Shown: in pieces, positions 7,367-14,033 of the stretch
Numbering within the stretch: position 1 is the stretch's first letter
Layout of the letters: each line of letters opens with the position of its first letter
Assembly (NCBI GenBank): GCA_016303065.1
Contig: JAEDMJ010000029.1
Location: 1-25,714 of the forward strand
DNA from: Clostridiales bacterium
Lineage (GTDB): Bacteria > Bacillota > Clostridia > Oscillospirales > QAMX01
Direction: 5' to 3'
DNA length: 25,714 bases
Translations under genes and position numbers: made by a program
The notes under the pieces: model-generated
What the model saw: the letters and a program-made list of their open reading frames with translations, nothing else
The model's database searches: none
Told to the model about the DNA's origin: nothing

Positions 7367-8413
7367 ATGACGGCGGTTTTGATTCCGGCATATGAACCGG
7401 AAATGATTCTTGTGGATTATGTCCGCAGGCTCAGCGAGAAGGGATTTGCCGTCGTCGTTGCGGACGATGGAAGCGGTCCGGATTATGCGGAGGTTTTTTC
7501 CGCCGCGGCGGAATATGCAAAGGTTCTCACCTTTGAGGTCAACCGTGGAAAAGGCGAGATGCTCAAGGCGCTGTATGCGGAGGTGCTGGACAATATGCCC
7601 GAGTGCGGCAGTGTTGTGACGGCGGACTCGGACGGACAGCATGCGGTCGAAGACGTCCTGCGCGTGAGCGAAGCTTTGGACGGGGGAGCGCGGTTTGTGC
7701 TCGGAACCCGGGATCTCAAACACTGCGCTCCGATCCGTTCCAGGATCGGAAACGGAGTCTCGCGTTTTGTTTTTGCGCTCAGTTCTTCCTTCTGGATATA
7801 TGACAACCAGACAGGGCTCAGAGGATTTTCAAGAGATCAGCTTCCGTGGATGATGCGTATCCGCGGCAGCAGATACGACTATGAGCTGAGTGTTCTCTGG
7901 CACGCCGCGCTTCAGGGAATCGAGATCTGCCAGCTTCCCATACAGACCATCTATTTTGACAACAACGCAAAAACGCATTTCCGCACGGTTAAGGACACTT
8001 TTCTGCTGTACAGGAATTTGGGCCGCTGCAACTGGGTCGGAGTGGTCTGCCGGGCGCTGGCTGTCGTGTGCCTTGCGGCTGCGGACATCTTTCGGCTGGG
8101 CATTCCGTGGTACATCTCTGTTCCGGCCGTCTGGGTTTTTACGAACGCGCTCAACCTTTTGATAAAAAAGCTTATAATATTCAGAGGGCACCCTCTGAAA
8201 GGTGCCCTCCGGAGCATATTGAGTTCGTTTGTCGCGCTTGGAATGGCAATGCTTATGTCGGCGCTGCTGGCGCCGGGACTCGGTTTTCCCGTGTCCGTCT
8301 GCTGGATACTCGGAAAGCTTGCGGCCCTTCCACTGCGTTACTTTTTCTGCAGGATCCTGTCCAAAATGGCTTTTTCTGCGGAGAGATCGCTGGAAAGCTC
8401 CGTTCCGAAGTAA
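7367..8413 (+). CDS. Family 2 glycosyltransferase fused to a GtrA-like membrane domain
   Basis: Probably transfers a sugar from a nucleotide-sugar donor to a lipid or cell-surface acceptor at the membrane. The N-terminal part (about 1-210 of 348 residues) is a GT-A fold resembling dolichol-phosphate mannosyltransferases. It has the start TAVLIPAYEPE, VVVADDGSG (Asp33/Asp34), VNRGKGEMLK, the metal-binding ADSDGQH (Asp87, Asp89) and DNQTGLRGFSR. The C-terminal part (about 220-330) has several hydrophobic segments like GtrA flippase-type domains, with FTNALNLLIKKLIIFRG. Such fusions are known in Firmicutes. The ATG at 7367 is eight bases after GGAGGGG; an in-frame TTG at 7361 is too close to that site. 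Acceptor and sugar are unknown. Its last 76 bases overlap the tail of the opposite-strand DegV gene. Confidence 0.85.
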   Translation: MTAVLIPAYEPEMILVDYVRRLSEKGFAVVVADDGSGPDYAEVFSAAAEYAKVLTFEVNRGKGEMLKALYAEVLDNMPECGSVVTADSDGQHAVEDVLRVSEALDGGARFVLGTRDLKHCAPIRSRIGNGVSRFVFALSSSFWIYDNQTGLRGFSRDQLPWMMRIRGSRYDYELSVLWHAALQGIEICQLPIQTIYFDNNAKTHFRTVKDTFLLYRNLGRCNWVGVVCRALAVVCLAAADIFRLGIPWYISVPAVWVFTNALNLLIKKLIIFRGHPLKGALRSILSSFVALGMAMLMSALLAPGLGFPVSVCWILGKLAALPLRYFFCRILSKMAFSAERSLESSVPK

Positions 8414-9273
8414 ACGGCGGCGATAAGTCCGGGGCCGATGCTTGGGCCGCAGGCCTGACCGAGGCTTGTCATAATGATTTCCTTGGGATGGATCTCGGAC
8501 TCGATCATGGACATGTACTTTTTTGCTTCCTCAACACGGTTGGACTGCATGACAATTACGGTCTGTTCCTCGGGGTTGGTTATGGTTTCCTTCATGTAGG
8601 CGATGCAGGCGTTGTACCCTGCCTTATATCCGCGGGTTTTGCCTATGACCTTGCAGAGTCCGTCGGAGTTAAAATCGGCCATCGGCTTGATTCCGACAAG
8701 AGTTCCCATGACGGCGGCTGCGTTTGAAACGCGGCCCATTCTTTTGCAGAAGAAGAGATCGTCGAGAATGCCGCTCTGGTGGAGGGTTACCTTCCGGTTT
8801 TCGACCAGCTGCGCCGTCTCTTCAAGGCTGTGTCCGGCGGCGCGAAGCTCGTTTGCATAGAGGCAGAGAAGCGAGATCGCCGCGGAATATCTTTTTGAGT
8901 CGATGCAGATGATTTTACGGTCGGGATATTTTTCAAGAAGACGCTTTGCTCCGATGCAGCAGGCGCTGTAAGTTCCGCTGAGGCCGGAGGAGAGGTTGAT
9001 GCTGAGAATGTCCTTCCCGGCAGAGAGCCAGCGCTCGTAGACGGTTTCGATCTCTTCGGGGGTCGGAAGCGACGTCTTGAAAAGCTGCTTCTTTTCGGAC
9101 ATGATGTTGAAAAATTCTTCCGGAGTCGTCTTTGTCCAGTCGAGGTCGGTCGGTTCGCTGTGACCGTCGGGATAGATAAGCTGTCCGCGGACGAAGTCGT
9201 CGACGCCGAAGCGCTCGCGGAGATCCTTTGTCAGTTCACAGCCTGTGTCGGGAATGATTACGAAGTCTGACAT
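8338..9273 (-). CDS. DegV-family (FakB-like) fatty-acid-binding protein
   Basis: DegV proteins bind a free fatty acid and present it to the kinase FakA, which lies 1 kb away. The 311-residue protein starts MSDFVIIPDTGCELT and carries the family motifs FKTSLPTPEEI, LSINLSSGLSGTY and GYKAGYN. The usual C-terminal HxGPG-type motif reads PSIGPG, so Ser278 stands where most family members have His. The start at 9273 (ATG) has AAAGGA 11 bases upstream; the longer frame to 9876 runs back through the hydrolase gene and is not real. After the conserved YFGTEL the protein has an extra charged tail of about 18 residues, and this is the part that overlaps the glycosyltransferase gene. The altered His could mean changed ligand preference or loss of fatty-acid binding. 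Confidence 0.88.
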   Translation of the reverse strand: MSDFVIIPDTGCELTKDLRERFGVDDFVRGQLIYPDGHSEPTDLDWTKTTPEEFFNIMSEKKQLFKTSLPTPEEIETVYERWLSAGKDILSINLSSGLSGTYSACCIGAKRLLEKYPDRKIICIDSKRYSAAISLLCLYANELRAAGHSLEETAQLVENRKVTLHQSGILDDLFFCKRMGRVSNAAAVMGTLVGIKPMADFNSDGLCKVIGKTRGYKAGYNACIAYMKETITNPEEQTVIVMQSNRVEEAKKYMSMIESEIHPKEIIMTSLGQACGPSIGPGLIAAVYFGTELSSDLSAEKAILDRILQKK

Positions 9274-9308
9274 TTGAGTTGGGATCCTTTCATTTAGAGT
9301 TTTGTATA

Positions 9309-9353
9309 TAAAAGGCCGCGAAAAATGCGAAAGTGGCGGGGTTCGGCCTTTTA
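9309..9353. repeat. 10-base perfect inverted repeat between the divergent DegV and hydrolase genes
   Basis: TAAAAGGCCG (9309-9318) and CGGCCTTTTA (9344-9353) are perfect complements 25 bases apart. They occupy much of the 123-base divergent gap. This could be an operator for both genes or a hairpin in the hydrolase leader. Confidence 0.5.
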
Positions 9354-9396
9354 AGCGAAATAAGAGAAAAAAGAGAATGGAAAGAGGAAATTCGAT

Positions 9397-10365
9397 ATGC
9401 CGGTGTGGGGTAAGATTTTGATTGCCGCGGCTGCTTTTGCCGCGGTTTCCGGAATCGGTATGACGTTCTACATTGCAATTACGGTTTTTCGGCGAATTTG
9501 CGTGCGTACTTCGGCCGACCTTTGGACGCGGGGCAACAGCGAACCGGGAGCGAATGCTGATCACGACGAAATGCACGAGCTGGCGGAAAAATGGAACGCC
9601 GAGCACAGCCGGTATATCCGTGAAGTCAGTATTCAGAACGACGGTTTGAAGCTTGCCGGACAGTATTTTGACTTTGGGTTTGACCGCTGCGCCGTTATAC
9701 TTGCGGGAAGAACTGAGGGCTGCGTGTACAGCTCCGGTTTTTCCGAGCCATATGTTCAGAGCGGGTACAATGTCCTTGTTCCGGACAGCAGATGCCACGG
9801 TCTTTCTGAGGGAAAATACCTGACCATGGGATACCGCGAACACCTTGACCTTCTCGCCTGGATAAAATTTGCCCACGATGTGCTTTCAAACAGGGAGGTC
9901 GTGCTTCACGGCGTCTGCGTCGGAGCGGCGACAAGCGTTTTTGCCGTGACAAGTCCGGACCTTCCGGACTACGTCAGGGGACTGACGGTGGAGGGACTGT
10001 ATGAATCGTTCTACGACGTTCTCAGACAGAGGATAAAGAGCCGCGGACACAAAACTTTCCCGGTTTTGCAGGAGCTCTGGCTCATTTGCCGGATAAAGCT
10101 CGGGGTAAACTACTGCAGGTTCTCACCGGCCAACCGGATCGCCTCGGTGAAGCTTCCGATACTCTTCATTCACAGCAGGGAGGACATCTCGTCTTTGCCG
10201 GAGGGCTGCCAGAGGCTTTTCAACGCCTGCGGAAGTCCGAAAAAACAGCTTGTATGGATGGATTCGGGAAGCCATTCTCACATCAGGCTTCGCCACAGAG
10301 AAGAGTACGACGAAGCCGTCATGGCGTTCCTGAAGACGCTTCAGGCGTCAAGTGAAATAATGTAA
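9397..10365 (+). CDS. Membrane-anchored alpha/beta hydrolase with Cys in the nucleophile position
   Basis: An alpha/beta hydrolase-fold protein of 322 residues, related to the extracytoplasmic 'alpha/beta hydrolase/peptidase-like' proteins of Firmicutes. An N-terminal membrane segment (about 6-30) has a basic FRR flank just after it, so topology cannot be settled from the sequence. The nucleophile elbow reads LHGVCVGAA, placing Cys174 where Ser is usual (GxSxG). The likely partners are Asp263 in FIHSREDISSLP and His293 in SGSHSH, which would give a Cys-His-Asp triad like that of dienelactone hydrolase. VPDSRCHGLSEG matches the family's DxRgHG motif. A GAGG-type Shine-Dalgarno sequence precedes the ATG. 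It lies between degV and fakA on the opposite strand and overlaps the fakA tail by 25 bases. The substrate is unknown; a lipid ester is a guess from context. Confidence 0.8.
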   Translation: MPVWGKILIAAAAFAAVSGIGMTFYIAITVFRRICVRTSADLWTRGNSEPGANADHDEMHELAEKWNAEHSRYIREVSIQNDGLKLAGQYFDFGFDRCAVILAGRTEGCVYSSGFSEPYVQSGYNVLVPDSRCHGLSEGKYLTMGYREHLDLLAWIKFAHDVLSNREVVLHGVCVGAATSVFAVTSPDLPDYVRGLTVEGLYESFYDVLRQRIKSRGHKTFPVLQELWLICRIKLGVNYCRFSPANRIASVKLPILFIHSREDISSLPEGCQRLFNACGSPKKQLVWMDSGSHSHIRLRHREEYDEAVMAFLKTLQASSEIM

Positions 10366-11969
10366 TCGTAAAGAGGCTGTCCGCCGTTGAAGACCTCGAC
10401 CTCGGCGTCGGGGGAGAGTTCTTCGATCAGGCGGGCGGCTTCTTGCGCCTGGGGAAGCTCGACGTCTTCGCCGAAATAGACGGATATGAACCCGGCGTCT
10501 GCGAAAGCTTCGCCCATGGCGAGAAAACAGCCCTTCGGCGTGTCCGAAGCGCAGATGATTTTTCCGTCCAGAAGCCCCATGTACTGGCCGCGGGAGATGT
10601 GAAGACTTTCGATGTCGGCGTCTTTCACGGCCCTTGTGACAGAAACGCTCTTTATCGCCTCCGCGGCAGACTCCATATTTTCGGAATTTTCCTCCGGTGA
10701 AAGGTCGGGGTCAAAGGCGAGTATTGCCGCAATGCTCTGGGGGATGCTCTTTGTGGGGATGACGAAGGCGGAACGGTCCCCGGTCAAACCGGCGGCCTGC
10801 CTTGCGACGAGCTCAATGTTTTTGTTTCCCGGCAGGATGAAGACATTGTCCGCCGGAGTCAGAGCGACGGCGCGGAGGAGGTCTTCGGTGCTGGGGTTCA
10901 TGGTCTGTCCCCCGTGGACAAGATTGTCCGCGCCGAGATCGCGGAAGATTGTTTCAAGCCCTTCTCCGATGCAAACCGCCACGAAGCCGTACTTTTTCGA
11001 GGGCGCGGCCGCAAGGGCGGATTCCTGCGGACCTCCGGCAAGCGCGGTATGCTGCTGGCGCATATCCTCGACCTTTACGGCGTCGAGCTCGCCGTAGATC
11101 TGCGCTCCGTCGAGAACGACGGACGGCGTGTTGGTGTGTATGTGAATTTTGATCCGGTCTTCAGTGTCGATAAAGACTATGCTGTCGCCGCAGGGCGTGA
11201 TTTTTTCAAGCAGGGGGGAAGCGGTTCCCTCTCCGAGGAAAGCTGCGGACTTTTTGACGATGCATTCCACGCAGTAGGCAAAGCTTATGTCCTCGGTGCT
11301 GAACATCGAAAAATCGGCGGAACGGGTACCGTCAAAGGCGGGATCGCGTTCGTATTCCACGGGCGTTCCCCGAAGCGCGGCGAGGAACCCTTCGATTATC
11401 GTCAGAAAACCGAGACCTCCGGCGTCGACTACCTGCGCCTGTTTCAAAACCGGAAGCATATCGGTGGTCTTCGCAAGCGCATTTTCGGCGGCAAAGCAGA
11501 GCTGTTCAAAAAAACCGGCGTCGCTCCCGGAAAAATCGGGCGCAAGCTCAAGCGCTTTTTCACCGCAGAGCTTCATAACCGTGAGCATCGTGCCTTCCGT
11601 GGGCTTCAAAACGGCGTTGTAGGCCGCCTTTGTGCCGCTTTCAAGGGCGGAGGCAATGTCGCGCACTGAGGCGCTTTCAAGTCCGCTCAGGGCCTGGGAA
11701 AAACCGCGGAAGTAAAGCGCAAGTATTGCTCCGGAATTTCCCCGCGCCGAGCGGAGGAGATTTTCGGAGACGAGTCTGGCCGCGCTTCCGATCCTGCCGT
11801 CGGAACAGGACAGCGCTTGCGCCGACTCCATCGTATGATACATATTTGTGCCGGTGTCGCCGTCGGGAACGGGAAACACATTGAGATTGTTGATCGTTTT
11901 TTCTTTGTTTCCCAATGCCCTGACCGCTGACGCACAGCAAATCCCGAAAGTTTTTCCATCAATTGCCAT
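10341..11969 (-). CDS. fakA: Fatty acid kinase FakA (DhaL domain plus DegV-like C-terminal domain; YloV family)
   Basis: Phosphorylates FakB-bound fatty acids to acyl-phosphate for phospholipid synthesis. The 542-residue protein has an N-terminal DhaL kinase domain (about 1-200) with NVFPVPDGDTGTNM, whose Asp36 and Asp38 should bind Mg-ATP, and RGNSGAILALYFRGF. The middle domain has AYCVECIV and IKIHIHTN, matching the Cys and paired His of the family's metal site. The C-terminal DegV-like domain extends from about residue 300. I chose the ATG at 11969 (MAIDGKTFG), which matches the family start. The in-frame ATG at 12005 lies just upstream of the transcription start predicted from the promoter at 12009-12037. 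AAGGAA lies further upstream of 11969 than usual. The tail overlaps the hydrolase gene. Confidence 0.92.
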   Translation of the reverse strand: MAIDGKTFGICCASAVRALGNKEKTINNLNVFPVPDGDTGTNMYHTMESAQALSCSDGRIGSAARLVSENLLRSARGNSGAILALYFRGFSQALSGLESASVRDIASALESGTKAAYNAVLKPTEGTMLTVMKLCGEKALELAPDFSGSDAGFFEQLCFAAENALAKTTDMLPVLKQAQVVDAGGLGFLTIIEGFLAALRGTPVEYERDPAFDGTRSADFSMFSTEDISFAYCVECIVKKSAAFLGEGTASPLLEKITPCGDSIVFIDTEDRIKIHIHTNTPSVVLDGAQIYGELDAVKVEDMRQQHTALAGGPQESALAAAPSKKYGFVAVCIGEGLETIFRDLGADNLVHGGQTMNPSTEDLLRAVALTPADNVFILPGNKNIELVARQAAGLTGDRSAFVIPTKSIPQSIAAILAFDPDLSPEENSENMESAAEAIKSVSVTRAVKDADIESLHISRGQYMGLLDGKIICASDTPKGCFLAMGEAFADAGFISVYFGEDVELPQAQEAARLIEELSPDAEVEVFNGGQPLYDYIISLDA

Positions 11970-12008
11970 TGTTTTTGCCCACTGTTCCTTTTTTGGTTTA
12001 CACATTTA

Positions 12009-12037
12009 ATTATACTAAAAAAAACAACCTGTGTCAA
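12009..12037 (-). promoter_or_regulatory. Perfect-consensus sigma-A promoter of fakA
   Basis: On the minus strand TTGACA (12037-12032) and TATAAT (12014-12009) are separated by exactly 17 bases. Transcription should start near 12002, about 30 bases before the ATG at 11969. Confidence 0.92.
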
Positions 12038-12105
12038 CAAAAAACGACACATATGTCGCTTTTTGTTGGGCGGAGGAAAAGTTACGCGTCTTGGGAAAGA
12101 ATATA

Positions 12106-12134
12106 TTGACAAGTTTTCCGGGGAATGATAAAAT
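12106..12134 (+). promoter_or_regulatory. Sigma-A promoter of the FTR-like gene
   Basis: TTGACA (12106-12111) and TAAAAT (12129-12134) are 17 bases apart. It is divergent from the fakA promoter, with 68 bases between the two -35 boxes. The start near 12141 gives a leader of about 20 bases containing GGGAGGTGA. Confidence 0.9.
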
Positions 12135-12161
12135 AGCCAAAACACCGGCGGGAGGTGAAGC

Positions 12162-12359
12162 ATGAAGATAAGGCTCAATGAAGACGCCGAAGTTGTGAAA
12201 ACGGTTAAGGAAGGTCTTCTGAAAAAAGGCGGATACTGTCCTTGCAGGCTTGCAAAGACCGAGGACAACAAGTGTATGTGCAAAGAATTCCGCGAGCAGA
12301 TCGCGGATCCGGAGTTTGAAGGCTACTGTCACTGCCGGCTCTACTATAAGGAAAAATAG
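12162..12359 (+). CDS. Small ferredoxin:thioredoxin reductase catalytic-subunit-like Fe-S protein
   Basis: A 65-residue protein with three CxC pairs: CPC (26-28), CMC (38-40) and CHC (56-58) in GYCHCRLYY. This is the cysteine pattern of the ferredoxin:thioredoxin reductase catalytic chain, in which a 4Fe-4S cluster next to a redox disulfide passes electrons from ferredoxin to thioredoxin-like partners. The first and last pairs are 27 residues apart, start to end of spacer, as in the plant enzyme. The middle pair is shifted: CxC-x9-CxC-x15-CxC here against x16 and x8 in plants. A strong Shine-Dalgarno sequence (GGGAGGTGA) and a consensus promoter leave no doubt that it is a gene. It stands alone with its own terminator, and no thioredoxin or variable FTR subunit is nearby. 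The partner is unknown. Confidence 0.85.
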   Translation: MKIRLNEDAEVVKTVKEGLLKKGGYCPCRLAKTEDNKCMCKEFREQIADPEFEGYCHCRLYYKEK

Positions 12360-12381
12360 CGGGGAAGTCCGCAAAAAAAAT

Positions 12382-12432
12382 ACACACCGCATATCCGGGC
12401 TTTTGAGCGCGGTATGGGGTGTGTTTTTTTTT
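12382..12432. terminator. Bidirectional terminator between the FTR-like and NYN genes
   Basis: ACACACC (12382-12388) pairs with GGTGTGT (12418-12424), and the stem continues inward through CATATCC/GGTATG with mismatches. A T-run follows on the plus strand to 12432. On the minus strand the A-run at 12373-12380 supplies the T-run, so it can serve both convergent genes. Confidence 0.88.
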
Positions 12433-12457
12433 GTTTTGGCGGCAAAACCCGGAAGGG

Positions 12458-13228
12458 CTATTTTTTCACGCGGTAGCCTTCGTTTTCGGCAAGCTGCCAG
12501 TCGGCTTTCACGATTCTGCTGGAAGTTCCGTTGACGATGATGTTGTCAACGCGGACAATCTTTTTTTGAAGGAGAGTTGCAAAGGCGTCGCTGACGTCGG
12601 AAACGCTCATTTTGTTTTCCGAGGCAGTTGTCCGGATGACGGCGTCCTCGGTGATGAGCTTCATCCGGTCCTTTTCCATTGTTCGTATTGTTCGGAGCGA
12701 GAGCTGGGCGATTAGCCATTTTTTCGTCAGTCCGTCGGGAATTTCGACGTACCAGTCGCCCGTGTCGCGAAGCTGGCGGCTGGTGGCTCCGCCGACGCCG
12801 TAGATGCCGACTTCCTTGCCGAGATTTGTCTTCAGAAAAGCCGCAACGGAGCTGAAGTGCCCGTCCCCGGAGAAGATGACGAATATGTCAATGTCGTCGG
12901 ATGACATTGCCCTCTGGTAGATATTGTCGAGGATGATGAAGTCGGTGAAATCCTTTTGCGATTTCGGATTTGGATTGCAGGTGTCGATTATTTTGTTGGT
13001 GAAAAGGCGGATCCGGGAGATCTCGCTTTTCATTCCGCCTTTTGAAAAATCCCCGAAAAATATCGCGTCGACCACTCTTCCGCGGTTTGCAAGGTCTGCA
13101 AACCAGGCGGCAAGATCGGGCTTCTGCCTGTTGTAGAGCGTGTCAAGAGATATAAACCAGTGTTCGTAATCAACAAAGGCAACTATCCTTTTTTCTCTTT
13201 TGGAAAAAAGTCGCCTGTTTACTGTCAT
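12458..13228 (-). CDS. NYN-domain (LabA-like, PIN-fold) protein with C-terminal helical/winged-helix region
   Basis: Probable RNA-acting nuclease-fold protein of 256 residues. The NYN domain (about 14-165) shows its acidic residues in order: IVAFVDYEHWF (Asp20), KDFTDFIILDNIY (Asp96, Asp101) and VIFSGDGHFSSVAAFL (Asp122), followed by GKEVGIYGVGGATS. The remaining region (about 175-256) is rich in helix-forming residues and resembles a winged-helix or LOTUS-like RNA-binding module, but this is uncertain. AGGAGGTGA stands 10 bases before the ATG. It lies 70 bases after nagB with no convincing promoter or terminator between, so it is probably the last gene of the AI-2E-nagB operon. Its biological target is unknown. 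LabA and related NYN proteins are linked to RNA turnover or signalling in other bacteria. Confidence 0.85.
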   Translation of the reverse strand: MTVNRRLFSKREKRIVAFVDYEHWFISLDTLYNRQKPDLAAWFADLANRGRVVDAIFFGDFSKGGMKSEISRIRLFTNKIIDTCNPNPKSQKDFTDFIILDNIYQRAMSSDDIDIFVIFSGDGHFSSVAAFLKTNLGKEVGIYGVGGATSRQLRDTGDWYVEIPDGLTKKWLIAQLSLRTIRTMEKDRMKLITEDAVIRTTASENKMSVSDVSDAFATLLQKKIVRVDNIIVNGTSSRIVKADWQLAENEGYRVKK

Positions 13229-13298
13229 TTTGCTGTTATCACCTCCTGTTTGTGTAGTTTAGATGCAATTTTCCCCCGGGCAGTGACACACAGGGGTT

Positions 13299-14033
13299 TC
13301 AGGCCTTTTTGATGAGCCCCGCGGAATTCCTGTCAAGGTACAGAGTCCAGTCCGGATGCATTTTAAGCATTGTTGCGGGAACTTCGGGGCAGACGGGACG
13401 GGAAAGCGTTTCGGCAACGGCGCGGGCCTTGACTTCATGGGGAACAACGGAAATGATCGAACGGCACATCATAATGCGGTGAACGGACATCGAGACGGCC
13501 TGGCTGGGAACGTCGGCGACTGTCGGGAACCAGCCTTCGCGGACCTGCTGGCGCTTGCAGTTGTCGTCAAGGTTCACGACGATGTAGCAGTCCTCGGTGC
13601 CGAAGTCCGCGGGAGGATCGTTGAACGCGATGTGGCCGTTTTCGCCGATGCCGATAAGGCCAAGATCGACGGGCTTTTCAAGGAGCCTGGCGGAGACGTC
13701 CGCAATGGCCTTTTCCACGTCGCCTTCCGTGTCGACAAAATTCACGGACTTCAGCGGAACGCGGGATACGAAGCGCTCGCGGAGGTATTTGCGGAAGCTT
13801 GCCTTGTGGGTGATGGGAAGCGCGATGTACTCGTCGAGGTGGAACATTTCGACTTTGGTCCAGTCGACGTCTTCTTTGACAAGAGCTTCGAACATATCAA
13901 ACTGGCTGGCTCCTGTTGAAAGTACGATGCGGGCTTCTCCCTGGGCGGAGATGGCGGCGCGGAGTCTGGCGGCAGCGTCGGCTGCGGCGGCGCGTCCGAG
14001 TTCAATGCTGTTTTCGCTGATGCTGAGCTTCAT
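13299..14033 (-). CDS. nagB: Glucosamine-6-phosphate deaminase (NagB family)
   Basis: Converts glucosamine-6-phosphate to fructose-6-phosphate and ammonia, feeding amino sugars into glycolysis. The 244-residue protein has the NagB motifs IVLSTGASQFDMFEAL, FHLDEYIALP (Asp67, general-base position), GLIGIGENGHIAFNDP (His134) and a conserved late VPHEVKARAVAETL. It is somewhat shorter than the 266 residues of E. coli NagB and has LDEYIALPITHKASF in place of the usual MDEYVGLP-type stretch. It therefore belongs to a divergent branch, and the 6-phosphogluconolactonase relatives are a less likely alternative. The ATG at 14033 overlaps the stop of the upstream membrane-protein gene as ATGA and is preceded by AAAGGTG. 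A longer frame to 14063 lies inside that gene and is not used. No nagA is present in the window. Confidence 0.85.
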   Translation of the reverse strand: MKLSISENSIELGRAAAADAAARLRAAISAQGEARIVLSTGASQFDMFEALVKEDVDWTKVEMFHLDEYIALPITHKASFRKYLRERFVSRVPLKSVNFVDTEGDVEKAIADVSARLLEKPVDLGLIGIGENGHIAFNDPPADFGTEDCYIVVNLDDNCKRQQVREGWFPTVADVPSQAVSMSVHRIMMCRSIISVVPHEVKARAVAETLSRPVCPEVPATMLKMHPDWTLYLDRNSAGLIKKA

